Positions 9,577 through 18,396 of a stretch of DNA of 21,825 nucleotides are shown in pieces. Each line of letters starts with the position of its first letter. Within the stretch, counting starts at the first letter, position 1. A program made the translations under genes and the position numbers. Location of the stretch: NCBI GenBank assembly GCA_001574975.1, contig KQ965869.1, positions 8,297-30,121 of the forward strand, read 5' to 3'. Under the pieces are notes generated by a model. That model searched no databases. It was not told the DNA's origin and saw only the letters and a program-made list of their open reading frames with translations. The DNA comes from Gonapodya prolifera JEL478 (taxonomy: Eukaryota; Monoblepharomycota; Monoblepharidomycetes; Monoblepharidales; Gonapodyaceae).

Positions 9577-10065
9577 CGCCCGGCGTCATGTGTGAGTGTG
9601 GAGTTTCTGTGACGTGCGAGTCTGTTGAGCGCCGATTATTTTCACCTTCGCTTGGTACTTCGCTGACGATGTGTTCTCGTTGTGGACGAAAGTCAACGAC
9701 GGGAATTTGGTGATCCATTAATTCGGAGCACATGATCGAGCTTCCAGATATCACCCACCCCGCACTTTGTGACGTTGCAACATGTCACGCTGGTGTCTCC
9801 GCGATACAGTTTGGTCCTTCCCAAACTGCTGTCGCCCCGGGTAGTACCCTGTCGAACATTACAGATCCCCTCATTCAATACCACTGTAACCACTCCTCTA
9901 ATATATACCCCCTTCTGCCCGTTAACTTCCCTACTCGCAACTTTCCGTCCACCCCGTCTCTAATTTGTCTCCGGCCTCAAAAACCCCTTTTTCCGACCTC
10001 AACAAGGGTCCACCACCTTCCCCCCTTCTCCCCTCACTCCTCCCTCCCTCCTCCCATCCACCCCA
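9577..10065. other. Intergenic region and pyrimidine-rich leader of MPC2
   Basis: The first 250 bp have no recognisable feature. From about 9908 to 10065 the + strand is strongly C/T-rich, typical of a fungal core promoter or 5' leader. Confidence 0.55.
9899..9907 (+). promoter_or_regulatory. TATA-like element upstream of MPC2
   Basis: TAATATATA lies about 160 bp before the MPC2 start codon and just ahead of the long pyrimidine tract. Its position is plausible for a TATA box; there is no other support. Confidence 0.35.
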
Positions 10066-11447
10066 ATGGCCGCCGCCGCACAATCCGGCTTCTCCAAGTT
10101 TTGGAACCACCCCGCTGGTGCGTGCCCGCTCCCTTCCCTCTTTTTTCTGGAGACGCGGCGAGATACGGGGGCGGGGCCGCGCACAAGGGCATGGCGACGG
10201 GATGGCGCGTGGTGGGGAGACGCCGGTGGAGGCGCTCGGGCGCGCCGATATGGTATTGCTTGGGTGGATGGAGGCCCGGAGGTGTGGACCGTGGGAGGAG
10301 TTGTGATGGCTTGTAAGATGAAAACAGGACGAGCCGGACACTCCAACGTCGGGACATTGATTTCCTGCCTCACGACCGGCTGCTGAATCTCAAACTTCCC
10401 TCTCTCTCACTGCCACATCTTCGCTCCCGGTCCGCCTCCCACCCCCGGCCATGATCGCACATAGGCCCCAAAACCGTCTTTTTCTGGGCACCCCTGATGA
10501 AATGGGGCCTCGTTGTGGCAGGCCTGGCCGATTTACAGCGGCCGGCGGAGAATTTGTCTGTGAACCAGAACGTCGGTGGGTTTCTGGGCTGGGGCTTGGC
10601 AAGAGGGTGATGGTGTTGGGTGGACGCTTGTTTCGGTACGAAGTCGGGAGGTTTTCTCTGCAAAGGCGATGGAAGCCGGTTGGAAATTGTTGTAGTTATT
10701 ACATTTTTTTCCCGTGGGATAAACGGGACAAAGGAATTCGGAAGATGGACATGAATTACAGGATCATGACCTTTGTTTGTCGACACGATGTGGACGACCT
10801 TTACCGACCACGCAAGGGTTCCAAAATGAAGGACTCTCGCTCGGCGAGCAGGGGACCAGGGTGCTGTCTGGAATGAGGGAGGGCCGCCGAGGTTGACGGG
10901 AGAGATTGGGTTTCGCGCTCTGAACATTTCACACCATCTCACCCCTCGTATCCCCCCCTTCTCTCTCCTCTCCCCACCGCCATCCACCATCCACACTGCA
11001 GCCCTCACCGCCACGGGCGTCATCTGGTCGCGCTACTCCGTCGTCATCACTCCCGTCAACTACTCTCTCATGACGGTCAACCTTTTCGTGGGCGCGACGG
11101 GGATGATTCAGCTGTATAGGATTTGGCAGTGAGTGTTAGTTGGATGATGTTGGAAGGAGGGTGCCCGTTTGGAATGAGACCAAGGAAGCGCAGATGGACG
11201 AGGATTTATCCATGTACTTCTGGAGTTGGGTGACGCAATCTGGGTTTCATTGGTGAAGCACAAGCCTGTATCTGAACGAGCGAGCTCGCCTTCTCTTCCG
11301 TGGACTGTACAAACTCTCTTTTCTCCCTGACCCCGATTTCTCTGCGTTTACTGACCGATTTATTCGCCCCCATCATCTTGTAGATACCGAATGTCGAACA
11401 AGGAGGAAGCCGAGATGCATGCAAAAGCCATCGTACATGTCCCGTAG
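10066..11447 (+). CDS. MPC2: Mitochondrial pyruvate carrier subunit 2
   Basis: Four exons (10066-10117, 10465-10575, 11002-11128 and 11384-11447) splice in phase to 117 residues, normal for the family. In order: a short N-terminal amphipathic segment (1-18), FFWAPLMKWGLVVAGLAD (23-40) with the conserved W-A-P and K-W-G motifs, RPAENLS (43-49), ALTATGVIWSRYS (55-67), then VNLFVGATGMIQLYRIW (80-96). This is the diagnostic MPC signature with three predicted membrane helices. The protein sits in the inner mitochondrial membrane and pairs with MPC1 to import pyruvate into the matrix. The RP-E-LS and IWSRYS spacing and the C-terminal helix place it with MPC2 rather than MPC1. The introns are 347, 426 and 255 bp, long for this locus. 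Intron 2 uses donor GTGGGT at 10576; a donor at 10571 would break the frame. Confidence 0.95.
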
Positions 11448-11693
11448 AGTATGGCCGTGTTGTAATCTGTATTGTTTGAAATGAACCGTCGTGGCGCAAA
11501 CTAGGGAGTCCGGCATGGTATCACCTGTCGCTATGCTTTCTAATTGAGTTTCAAATAGTACCTGTAGGTGTGTTACCCGACAGCCTCGAAAAACAAAATA
11601 CTGTTGCCGAGTCGCTGTACAAAAAACATGAATTTGTTAAAGTCGCACGTTCTCATTGAGTCACCTTCCGTAACTGTCTAAATATATAACTGG
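11448..11693. other. Intergenic region after MPC2
   Basis: AT-richer sequence with no gene or repeat that I can support. It ends where the first tRNA-Cys 5'-half copy begins. Confidence 0.5.
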
Positions 11694-11723
11694 TCGCCTG
11701 CTCTACCACTGAGCTAAGCGTCA
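11694..11723 (-). pseudogene. tRNA-Cys 5'-half fragment, outer copy
   Basis: These 30 nt are the reverse complement of the first 30 nt of the tRNA-Cys gene at 14801-14830, with no mismatch. The match covers the 5' acceptor strand, D arm and 5' anticodon stem. It stops at the anticodon stem/loop border, so no anticodon or 3' half is present. The next few bases upstream of the tRNA (CGAGGA) also match the right-hand copy, then similarity ends. Confidence 0.85.
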
Positions 11724-11760
11724 CGAGGACTTCCTTTAGCCATTTGTTGCACATTATTGC

Positions 11761-11790
11761 TCGCCTGCTCTACCACTGAGCTAAGCGTCC
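11761..11790 (-). pseudogene. tRNA-Cys 5'-half fragment, inner copy at the end of the left inverted-repeat arm
   Basis: This is a second reverse-complement copy of the same 30-nt tRNA-Cys 5' half, 67 bp from the first and also ending at the anticodon stem/loop border. It differs from the complete gene at one base, tRNA position 1 (G here, T in the gene). The left arm of the long inverted repeat starts with it. Confidence 0.85.
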
Positions 11791-12059
11791 GGAGGGGTGT
11801 TGCGATAAATTTGGAAACTTTGCATTATATCAGGAACTAAATGATCCGTAATACATGATTTTTAAAGCCACCATCATGCCCCTTCCTTCAGAGTTTTATC
11901 GTGCATTACTGATTCCATACTCAACCACCACGAAAGCGTCCTGTGGATTGTCACAAATCAAGGTGAAAAGATGCATCACCATGTGGTAAGCAGTCAATTG
12001 CGGAATGTCTGTCAGTTGTTTCTATTACCCTCCGTCACCCGTGCACTGGACTCTGCCAC
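11761..12059 (+). repeat. Left arm of the long inverted repeat
   Basis: This pairs with 14543-14830 in reverse complement. The inner part (about 11823-12033) is nearly identical to the other arm. The 5'-flank portion at 11788-11820 holds most of the differences. It contains a 13-nt insertion relative to the right arm near 12034-12046. Confidence 0.9.
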
Positions 12060-14542
12060 ACTTGCATAGGAATCTCTCTTACTAAACTTTAGTTTCTCAT
12101 CTTTTGGGGTCATTTTGAACACAATTTGACATTGTTTCAAGGCGCGCGTCGAGCCCAAAAGTGATGTCCCATGGCAGCTGCACCAAATGGAGGAAATACA
12201 AGAAGTATGATAAAACTGCATTGGAAATCTTGAAACCTTATGTACTCAAAGCAAATACGTACTCGCTTCACAGTTCCGTAGAAAGAGTTCAGTTGTGTAA
12301 ACAGACTACTCATCCAGAAAAGCAAACAAACGCAGCCACTCTTGACAAGACGGGCTCCCCCGCTCTCACCCTGAGCTTATCTCAATGCGATTTGTGCCGT
12401 ATTCTTTCCAGGCCCATGCGCGTTGTGTGCCAAATACATAGTCACCTTGCTGATCCAGTTGAAATGCATGAGAAACAAGAATGAGGGGAGCTTGTAGTTG
12501 TGGAAGGTGAGAATACAGGCATCTCTGTCACTGTGAAAAAGCAGTGTGCATGGAGATATGACAGCATTGACTCATATATTTCTACCTTCCCCCTGATCCG
12601 CAACAACAAAACTGTGCAATGTCTGCAAAATACGGACACACAGCTCATCAGCGCCGTGCAAGGGTGATACTCAAGGCTAGGCAATGGGTGAGGCAGATTT
12701 TAGTGGAGGGAGAATGCAGTTCACTATCAGAGTGCACTGCTGTTGGCAATTTTATGCAGGAGAATTGGAGTAGTAAAGGTTCTGCTGGAGAGTTGCCAAC
12801 TTCCAAAGTGCTCACAACTGGAGTGAGGTCAATGCCAGTGAGAAATTTAGCTGTTGACAACTAGATTTCCCTCCCGGCTCACTCCAGCAATGCATGTTGT
12901 GGGAAGTTACATGAAAGTTTGCAAAGGAAGTAAATGATCAGACATTCCAGAATCCAGATGACAACAGAGCCCACTACATCAGTCGGACAGGTGGCAAAGT
13001 GAAGATGAATTACCTGACTAAGTGGCAAAACTTATATGTTGAGTTCACTGCGCCTTCATATCTAGATACTGTTCCATGTTCAGCACCTTCTTGCTTACAG
13101 AACTGACATCAACAATGTAGAACTTAATTTGTGATCATTGCAGATCTCAATGCAAAAGTTTGAGAACTTAGGCCAAACCAAGCTTGACAGTGGTGATATG
13201 ATGATCAAGTCTGCCAATAAAATTTACCTAGTCAAATGTAACTCAGCAGCAATTGCAATTGACAAAATCAATCCAGCAGAAATGAGCAGCAGTCCCTCCA
13301 CTCATCCCCATACTGGTCCTTTGACCATTGTGGCTTGGCTAATTGCATTTTGCCTTGGCTCATGGCAATCAGTGTATTTCTTCCTCAATCTGTCTCCCAG
13401 CACACAGCTAAAAATACCTCAAGCTAAGCCAAATATAGCTATCAAGAACAAAGCCATGTCCGCACAGAGGTAGACACTTCTAAGCTCAGACAAAAAACTG
13501 TTGAAATTGCATTGCTTTTGTTCCAGTAACATACGTGATCTGTACTCTTGCATTTGGGCTGCTAGTTGTGCAGTCAAACCCAAGCAGGTCACAAATACCT
13601 GCGACATAGCCAAAGGGCAGCTAGGGGACGGGTAGGGGTGGTAAGCAATTGTACATGGGAGGTTGAGAAGTTTGGACTGTTCGGTCCAGGAGTGGTACTT
13701 TCTAATGTAGTTTTGTATACCTTGAACAACAGGGAATCCGTTTTGACATCCCAGCAGCACTTCTGAGACAGGTGAGTGGTCTTGATGACTGGCAGATATA
13801 GGTCCCTCCCCTCTGTTGCCACCAGCATTTGTAGAGCTGTGATGTAGAAAGGGAAAGGAGGTGGGGGTGCTACCCAACCTAGGGGTGCTCCGTGAGACCT
13901 GTGTGCTGCAGGACCACGATCATATATGAGTGACACAAGGCATACATAGTAGATGTGACATAGTCTCACCTGCAGGACCACGACGCCAAACATGGGCTGT
14001 GTCCTGCAGGGGAGAATATATAAACTAGGGAACTGTTCCATGCTGTGCCGCCTAAGGTGCCTCACCTTAACAGCACTGTGCCACACACTCAGCCCCTATC
14101 TGTGCTGTGCCACACTCCACCCCACACAGCCATGTAAATGGCTGTCACCCAGCAGGCTGGGTGACAGGGGGCCTCTGGTGTTGACAGGTTTGCAAAATTC
14201 CAATTACTTTGAAAGTGTAAAAAGCAATTTCTGTTTAAAGCATTGTTTCTCTCTCCCAAGTCCACATGCACAGGGTATAAGACATAGGAGTGATAAGACC
14301 CAGTATGATTGGTTAATTAGGTTGCAGCCTGCAGGGTCATTTTCTCCTGTGCACTGTGCTCCATGCAGCATCATCCTTGACACTAAAGACAGCGAGTCTC
14401 ACCAACTGTTAGCACTGGAATACCCCACTGCCTCCCACTTCTGCACCACACCCAAGTGCTACCCTACTTCTTTTATGGCTCAGCAAAGTCCACTTCGTCT
14501 CTTGTCTGCGTCTAGACCTTGCAAAGATCAACCTGTGCCTAG
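12060..14542. other. Interior of the inverted-repeat element; no intact gene recognised
   Basis: The 2.5 kb holds only frames up to 215 codons on the + strand and 165 on the minus strand. None shows a transposase, integrase or reverse-transcriptase motif that I can see. Spliced genes cannot be excluded. Short internal direct repeats occur: TGCAGGACCACGA near 13908 and 13974, and CTGTGCCACAC near 14076 and 14106. Composition is AT-richer than the neighbouring genes, consistent with a separate origin. Confidence 0.5.
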
Positions 14543-14830
14543 GTGGCAGAGTCCAGTGCACGGGTTAGAAACAACTGACAGACATTCCACAATTGACTGC
14601 TTACCACATGGTGATGCATCTTTTCACCTTGATTTGTGACAATCCACAGGACGCTTTTCGTAGTGGTTGAGTATGGAATCAGTAATGCACGATAAAACTC
14701 TGAAGGAAGGGGCATGATGGTGGCTTTGAAAATCATGTATTACGGATCATTTAGTTCCTGATATAATGTAAAGTTTCGGACTTCATCACAACACTCCTCG
14801 TGACGCTTAGCTCAGTGGTAGAGCAGGCGA
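14543..14830 (-). repeat. Right arm of the long inverted repeat
   Basis: This is the reverse-complement partner of 11761-12059. It runs outward into the complete tRNA-Cys gene, and the repeat stops exactly where the tRNA anticodon loop begins (14830/14831). Confidence 0.9.
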
Positions 14831-14872
14831 CTGCAGATCGTCAGGTCACCGGATCAACCCCGGTAGCGTCCT
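14801..14872 (+). tRNA. tRNA-Cys (anticodon GCA)
   Basis: A full cloverleaf can be drawn. The acceptor 5' strand TGACGCT pairs with 3' AGCGTCC, the D stem is GCTC/GAGC, the anticodon stem GGCGA/TCGTC closes loop CTGCAGA with anticodon GCA, the variable loop is AGGTC, and the T stem is ACCGG/CCGGT. The discriminator base is T (U73), the known cysteine identity base. Two oddities are visible: the first acceptor pair is U1-C72, a mismatch, and the T loop starts ATC rather than TTC. The left inverted-repeat copy has G at position 1, which would pair with C72. No intron is present. The gene may be functional or an early pseudogene. Confidence 0.85.
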
Positions 14873-14883
14873 TCACCAAGAAT

Positions 14884-14890
14884 TTTTTTC
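14884..14890 (+). terminator. Pol III-type oligo-T terminator
   Basis: A run of seven T begins about 12 nt after the end of the tRNA-Cys gene, the usual Pol III termination signal. Confidence 0.6.
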
Positions 14891-15104
14891 TGGCTCGAAA
14901 TCATCGAATACTCCTTGTTTTGTCACTTTCCTTCCTTTTTGTCACCATATAAATCGTGTAAAACATTAATCCTCTACATTTAGCAGGGCATCCCTCGTTT
15001 GTAGTGGCCATTTACCTACAAGGGGTCAAGGGCCTGGCCTCAAGGTCATGGGGCGGTTGGCTCCCTGCTCCCTGCCGCTACGCCGACCACCCACCCAGTC
15101 CCGC

Positions 15105-15190
15105 ACATTCTCACGCCTCGGTCAGCGCTTCGCACTGAGGCCTCGGGCTTTCTGCGCTCACGTCCCGCGACTTCGGCCTTCGGCCTTGCC
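15105..15190 (+). repeat. GC-rich modular repeat, intergenic copy
   Basis: CCTCGGTCAGCGC at 15116-15128 is followed by TTC, then GCACTGAGGCCTCGGG, so TCAGCGC and GCACTGA form a hairpin around TTC. It then runs into CTCACGTCCCGCGACTTCGGCCTTCGG. This is the clearest single example of the module seen in two introns of this window. Confidence 0.7.
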
Positions 15191-15709
15191 AAGCCCTAGA
15201 CCCACTGTCCCCCCATTCCACCCCGCCCCCGCCCCCGTTACACTGCACAGCAAGAAGTTCAGTCTTGCGCTCTATTTGTGCGGATGTGGATTTTCTCGAA
15301 GGTTGGGGGAACTAAATATATACCAGCCACGGCCTTCTTGGGATCATGCAGTCCGAACCTCTAGTCCCTGTCACTGCGGCTTCTGAGTCTCTTTTGGGTA
15401 CCGTCGAACTGTCAGATATCCTTGGGCTGGAGCTGGGGTTCCCAATTATTCAACAGCTGCGATACCGGTCGATGGTCGTGTTAGTACTTGCCGTCCTTCT
15501 TTATGCAACATAATAGCACTTGCTCGAGGTTGCTCATTCGTTGTGGATTCCACTATCCTTGCGGGGATGTAACTCGCAGCACGTAGTGGACTGACTGACG
15601 GTGACTTGGGTGATTGGAACCTGTTCCAGGACAGCCATAACAAGAGACCAGGAATATCTCGCTAGACGCTTGCCTGGGTATCCCCTTTCGTTGCAGTGAC
15701 TGATCGGTC

Positions 15710-15717
15710 AATATATT
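15710..15717 (+). promoter_or_regulatory. TATA-like element upstream of the first LRR-TM-SH3 gene
   Basis: An ATATATTT-type sequence lies about 155 bp before the chosen start codon at 15871 and about 30 bp before an earlier in-frame ATG at 15745. Transcription starting near 15740 would make 15745-15870 mostly a leader. This is positional evidence only. Confidence 0.3.
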
Positions 15718-15870
15718 TACTTAACTTGGATCAGGATGTGAATAATGAGGCATCTTAGGACCACCAACCAAAGTACCGTGGAGACTAACACTTCCGTTCA
15801 GCTAGACTCTGAGTCGGACTTGGGGATCGGGAAAACATCGCCCATCCGCGGGCTGGAACAAGCGCCCCTG

Positions 15871-17950
15871 ATGCATCTCCAGCAGTGCTGGGTGGTGTTG
15901 GCACTATCCCTCCTCATTTTCCACGCCACACTTGCACCGGTCCATGGCCAATCGTACGCACCCGACTGCGCTGTGCTGGAGGGAATGTACTCTCAAAGTG
16001 GACTGTCGCCGCCTTGGACGATTGGGAGCTGTTGCGGATACACCACGGGCAAGATAACGATCGGGTGCGATGGTGGGGGAAGAATCGTCGAGGCGCATCT
16101 TGCGTCGGTCAATCTGGGTGGTTCTATCCCGTCGTTGGCTGGTTTGGCGAATGTGAGTGTGATGGATTGGGTTGTGCCAAGCTTTGTCGTTGGGTCGAGA
16201 CTGTCAATGGCATTGCTGAAATCGAACGACACTCTCAGATGCAAATACTCGACTTGACTGGGAACAACTTCGTGGGAAACTTACCAAATCTCAACGCGAA
16301 TGTGAGCCACATCGTGCCGCCGCACAAAACAACTTTACCTTACGTCTCAGACACCTAGCCATTTCTCACTCAAATCAACGTTCAACGCAACAACCTGGCA
16401 GGCAACATTGACGGCTTGCTCCCTTCAACCCTTTCAAGCTGCGCGCTTACAAGCAGCTCGTCCAACAACGGGCTCTACTCTTGCACAAATAACTTCCCAG
16501 CCGTGTGCCAAAGAACAGGAGATGCTGCTATCTCAATTGGCGGAGCAAATTGTGCCGCGCAACCTCCATCTTCTCCACCACCGTCCACTGTCGCACCCCC
16601 GCCTCAAGGAACGACAGGAGGCGGTGCTACGACTGCACCTCCTCCACCCGCTCTCTCCACCCCGCCACCACCTCCTCCCGCGTTAACCGTAGTTGTCATC
16701 AGCGGAGTCACAATGACGACACTTTCTGCCATCCCACCTCCCCCAATCTCTACAATGGAGTATATCAACGGATCACTCGTCGCAGTCGTCACCCAAGCAC
16801 CACCACCCCCTCCTCCTCCCGTGACGACTGTCATCTACGTTAGCGGGGCCGCATATACGACTTATCTTCCTGCCCCCGCACCCAGCGCGTCTGGTGATGC
16901 AATGATTGACAGGACGTCCAGCGGGGGCAATACGAGTTCAGGCCCCAACATTGCCCTCATCGCGGGATCGATTGCTGGAGTGATCGTGGTTGTCGGAGCT
17001 GTTGTGGGTGTTCTGGTGCACAACCGCCGGCGTACGCGGCGAGGCGACAGTGAGTGCGATTGGACAAGACCTGACCTGGTTTGTGCTTTACCCAACAGTC
17101 TTACTCCTCCAGTACCCAGCTTTGTAAAACTCACGCCCACTTCACGGGACTTTCCCGACCCCTCTTCCTCCGCAAAACTCCCACGCTCTGCCTTTGCCAA
17201 ACCGACGTATCCAACCGAACCCTCCACCTCTCTCGCCAGCCGCACCCTTTCAACTTACCCCAACTCCAATCCTCCAGCAAGTATGGGCATTGCGGCCTCG
17301 CAATTTTCTCAAACTGCCACGGACACAGATTCCGAAGGTGGCACGCCGCACTGGGCGTTCGCGCAATTAGTCCCGCCACTGTACCACCACGCCCCGTCGT
17401 ACGACGTGCCAGGCAACTCGCAGTTTCAGGCCCATACGGACGTAAGTGCCTTACTTTGACCCGTTTGCTTCTTCCCGACATCAAATTTTTCTGCAATAAA
17501 GTACTCACCCGTCAACACGGACGAGATTCCGGTAAATCAGGGCGACTGGATGAAGCTGAAAACAGTGTTCCGAGACGGATGGTGTTTCGCTCTGAACGTG
17601 GATCAGGAGGTGTTCGGGCTTGTTCCATTGTGAGTTCCGTTTGAATGTATGACCCCCCATATCCTCTTCCATCTGTGGAACATGTGAGCCACGACACTGA
17701 CACACCCGCCCGCTCGCACAGAGATTGCCTCGTAATCCACCCGTCTGCAACCAACCCCGGGTTCTCCACTCGATCGCCCAACCGGATAGAGTCCCTCGCC
17801 GTCGCACGCTCTGCAACCATCGCCTCAAACGCCTTCCCCGTCTCAACACCCCTGCCAGCGTATCCTGGTCCGACGTCGAAATTCTTTGGCTCTGGTGTGA
17901 TGTATTCCGAGCATGGAAGCTCCGGTGGGGGACTGTCATCGTCGGGGTAA
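15871..17950 (+). CDS. LRR ectodomain - transmembrane - SH3 receptor-like protein (copy A)
   Basis: Six exons (15871-16152, 16239-16301, 16359-17049, 17113-17441, 17502-17629 and 17722-17950) give 573 residues in phase. Residues 1-26 are a signal peptide (cleavage likely before QSYAPDC). About 27-135 is a plant-RLP-like LRR module: an N-cap with Cys, CC and Cys, then GGSIPSLAGLAN, LDLTGNNFVGNLPNL and NVQRNNLAGNI. A C-terminal Cys cap follows. Then comes a Pro-rich stalk with three V-TTV-SG-type segments, a membrane helix (about 312-336) followed by NRRRTRR, and a disordered Ser/Pro tail. An SH3 domain lies at about 455-502 (VNTDEI, GDWMKL, DGW, GLVPLDCL). An extracellular-sensing, cytoplasmic SH3-adaptor role is inferred. 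The start at 15871 was chosen because the signal peptide begins there; ATG 15745 is in frame but adds 42 polar residues. The 63-bp intron 3 is in frame and stop-free. Confidence 0.85.
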
Positions 17951-18396
17951 ACCTCCCTGAACGCCGCTGCAGGATCGAAGCGGAGTACGGCACCGGGGAG
18001 CGTAGGTATGGGTGGGGGTGCTTCTGGGAGGATGAGTTGATTGGAAACATTCGGAAAGGCGGCAGGCTTTACTTCGAGGACGGGGGAAGACACATCCACC
18101 GAACTTTTTCGCAACGGACAAACTGCATTTCGTATGTAAAAACGATACCCTAAATATGTTTCACGCCCATAGAACTATGGATAATATGTCGATCAGACTA
18201 CGTAGACAGGTAACTTTCGATATTGTTTACACAGTACAAGTGCAAATGGTACAATTCCAGATAGGGTTCGGTATCACGAACGTTATTTTTCTATGCATGA
18301 TGTCCACGTGTCTGCAAAGTCCAAAAAATCCACCTGCGCTCACGTCACCCACGCTCAATTCTCCCTCGACATAGTCCAACCAGATCGAACCTTGAA
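17951..18396. other. Spacer between the two tail-to-tail SH3 genes
   Basis: These 446 bp separate the stop codons of the convergent paralogues. No repeat or gene is apparent. It must hold both 3' ends, but I could not find a clear AATAAA for either. Confidence 0.45.

Larger units (their letters stand above)
11761..14830. mobile_element. Long-inverted-repeat element (about 3.07 kb) bounded by tRNA-Cys 5' halves
   Basis: The left arm 11761-12059 (299 bp) and right arm 14543-14830 (288 bp) are inverted copies, differing by about a dozen substitutions, one single-base indel and one 13-nt indel (about 12034-12046 in the left arm). Both arms have the tRNA-Cys 5' half at the outside. The interior (12060-14542) is visibly more AT-rich than the flanking genes. 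The structure resembles a DNA transposon with long terminal inverted repeats associated with a tRNA gene. I see no target-site duplication that I can define and no intact transposase, so it is probably a non-autonomous or decayed element. A palindromic duplication of a tRNA-linked segment is the alternative. Confidence 0.65.
14873..15870. other. Intergenic region upstream of the first LRR-TM-SH3 gene
   Basis: After the tRNA there is a T-rich stretch (likely Pol III terminator at 14882-14889, TTTTTTT), then a GC-rich repeat copy at about 15105-15190. A frame at 15048-15386 is only the repeat and its flank. From 15400 to 15870 nothing definite is seen apart from TATA-like sequences. Confidence 0.5.

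Noticed and set aside
9999-10386. Several overlapping open frames of 100-190 codons on both strands around MPC2 exon 1 and intron 1
   Set aside because: They arise from the C/T-rich leader and GC-rich intron. Only the spliced MPC2 frame shows a conserved family signature.
11694-11790. Two complete tRNA genes on the minus strand
   Set aside because: Both stop at the anticodon stem; no anticodon, T arm or 3' acceptor strand follows.
13419-13877. 152-codon minus-strand frame inside the inverted-repeat element as a transposase
   Set aside because: There is no catalytic motif, zinc knuckle or helix-turn-helix that I can identify. It is about as long as other chance frames nearby.
15048-15386. 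112-codon frame on the + strand after the tRNA
   Set aside because: It is built on the GC-rich repeat copy and its flank, with no domain or conserved feature.
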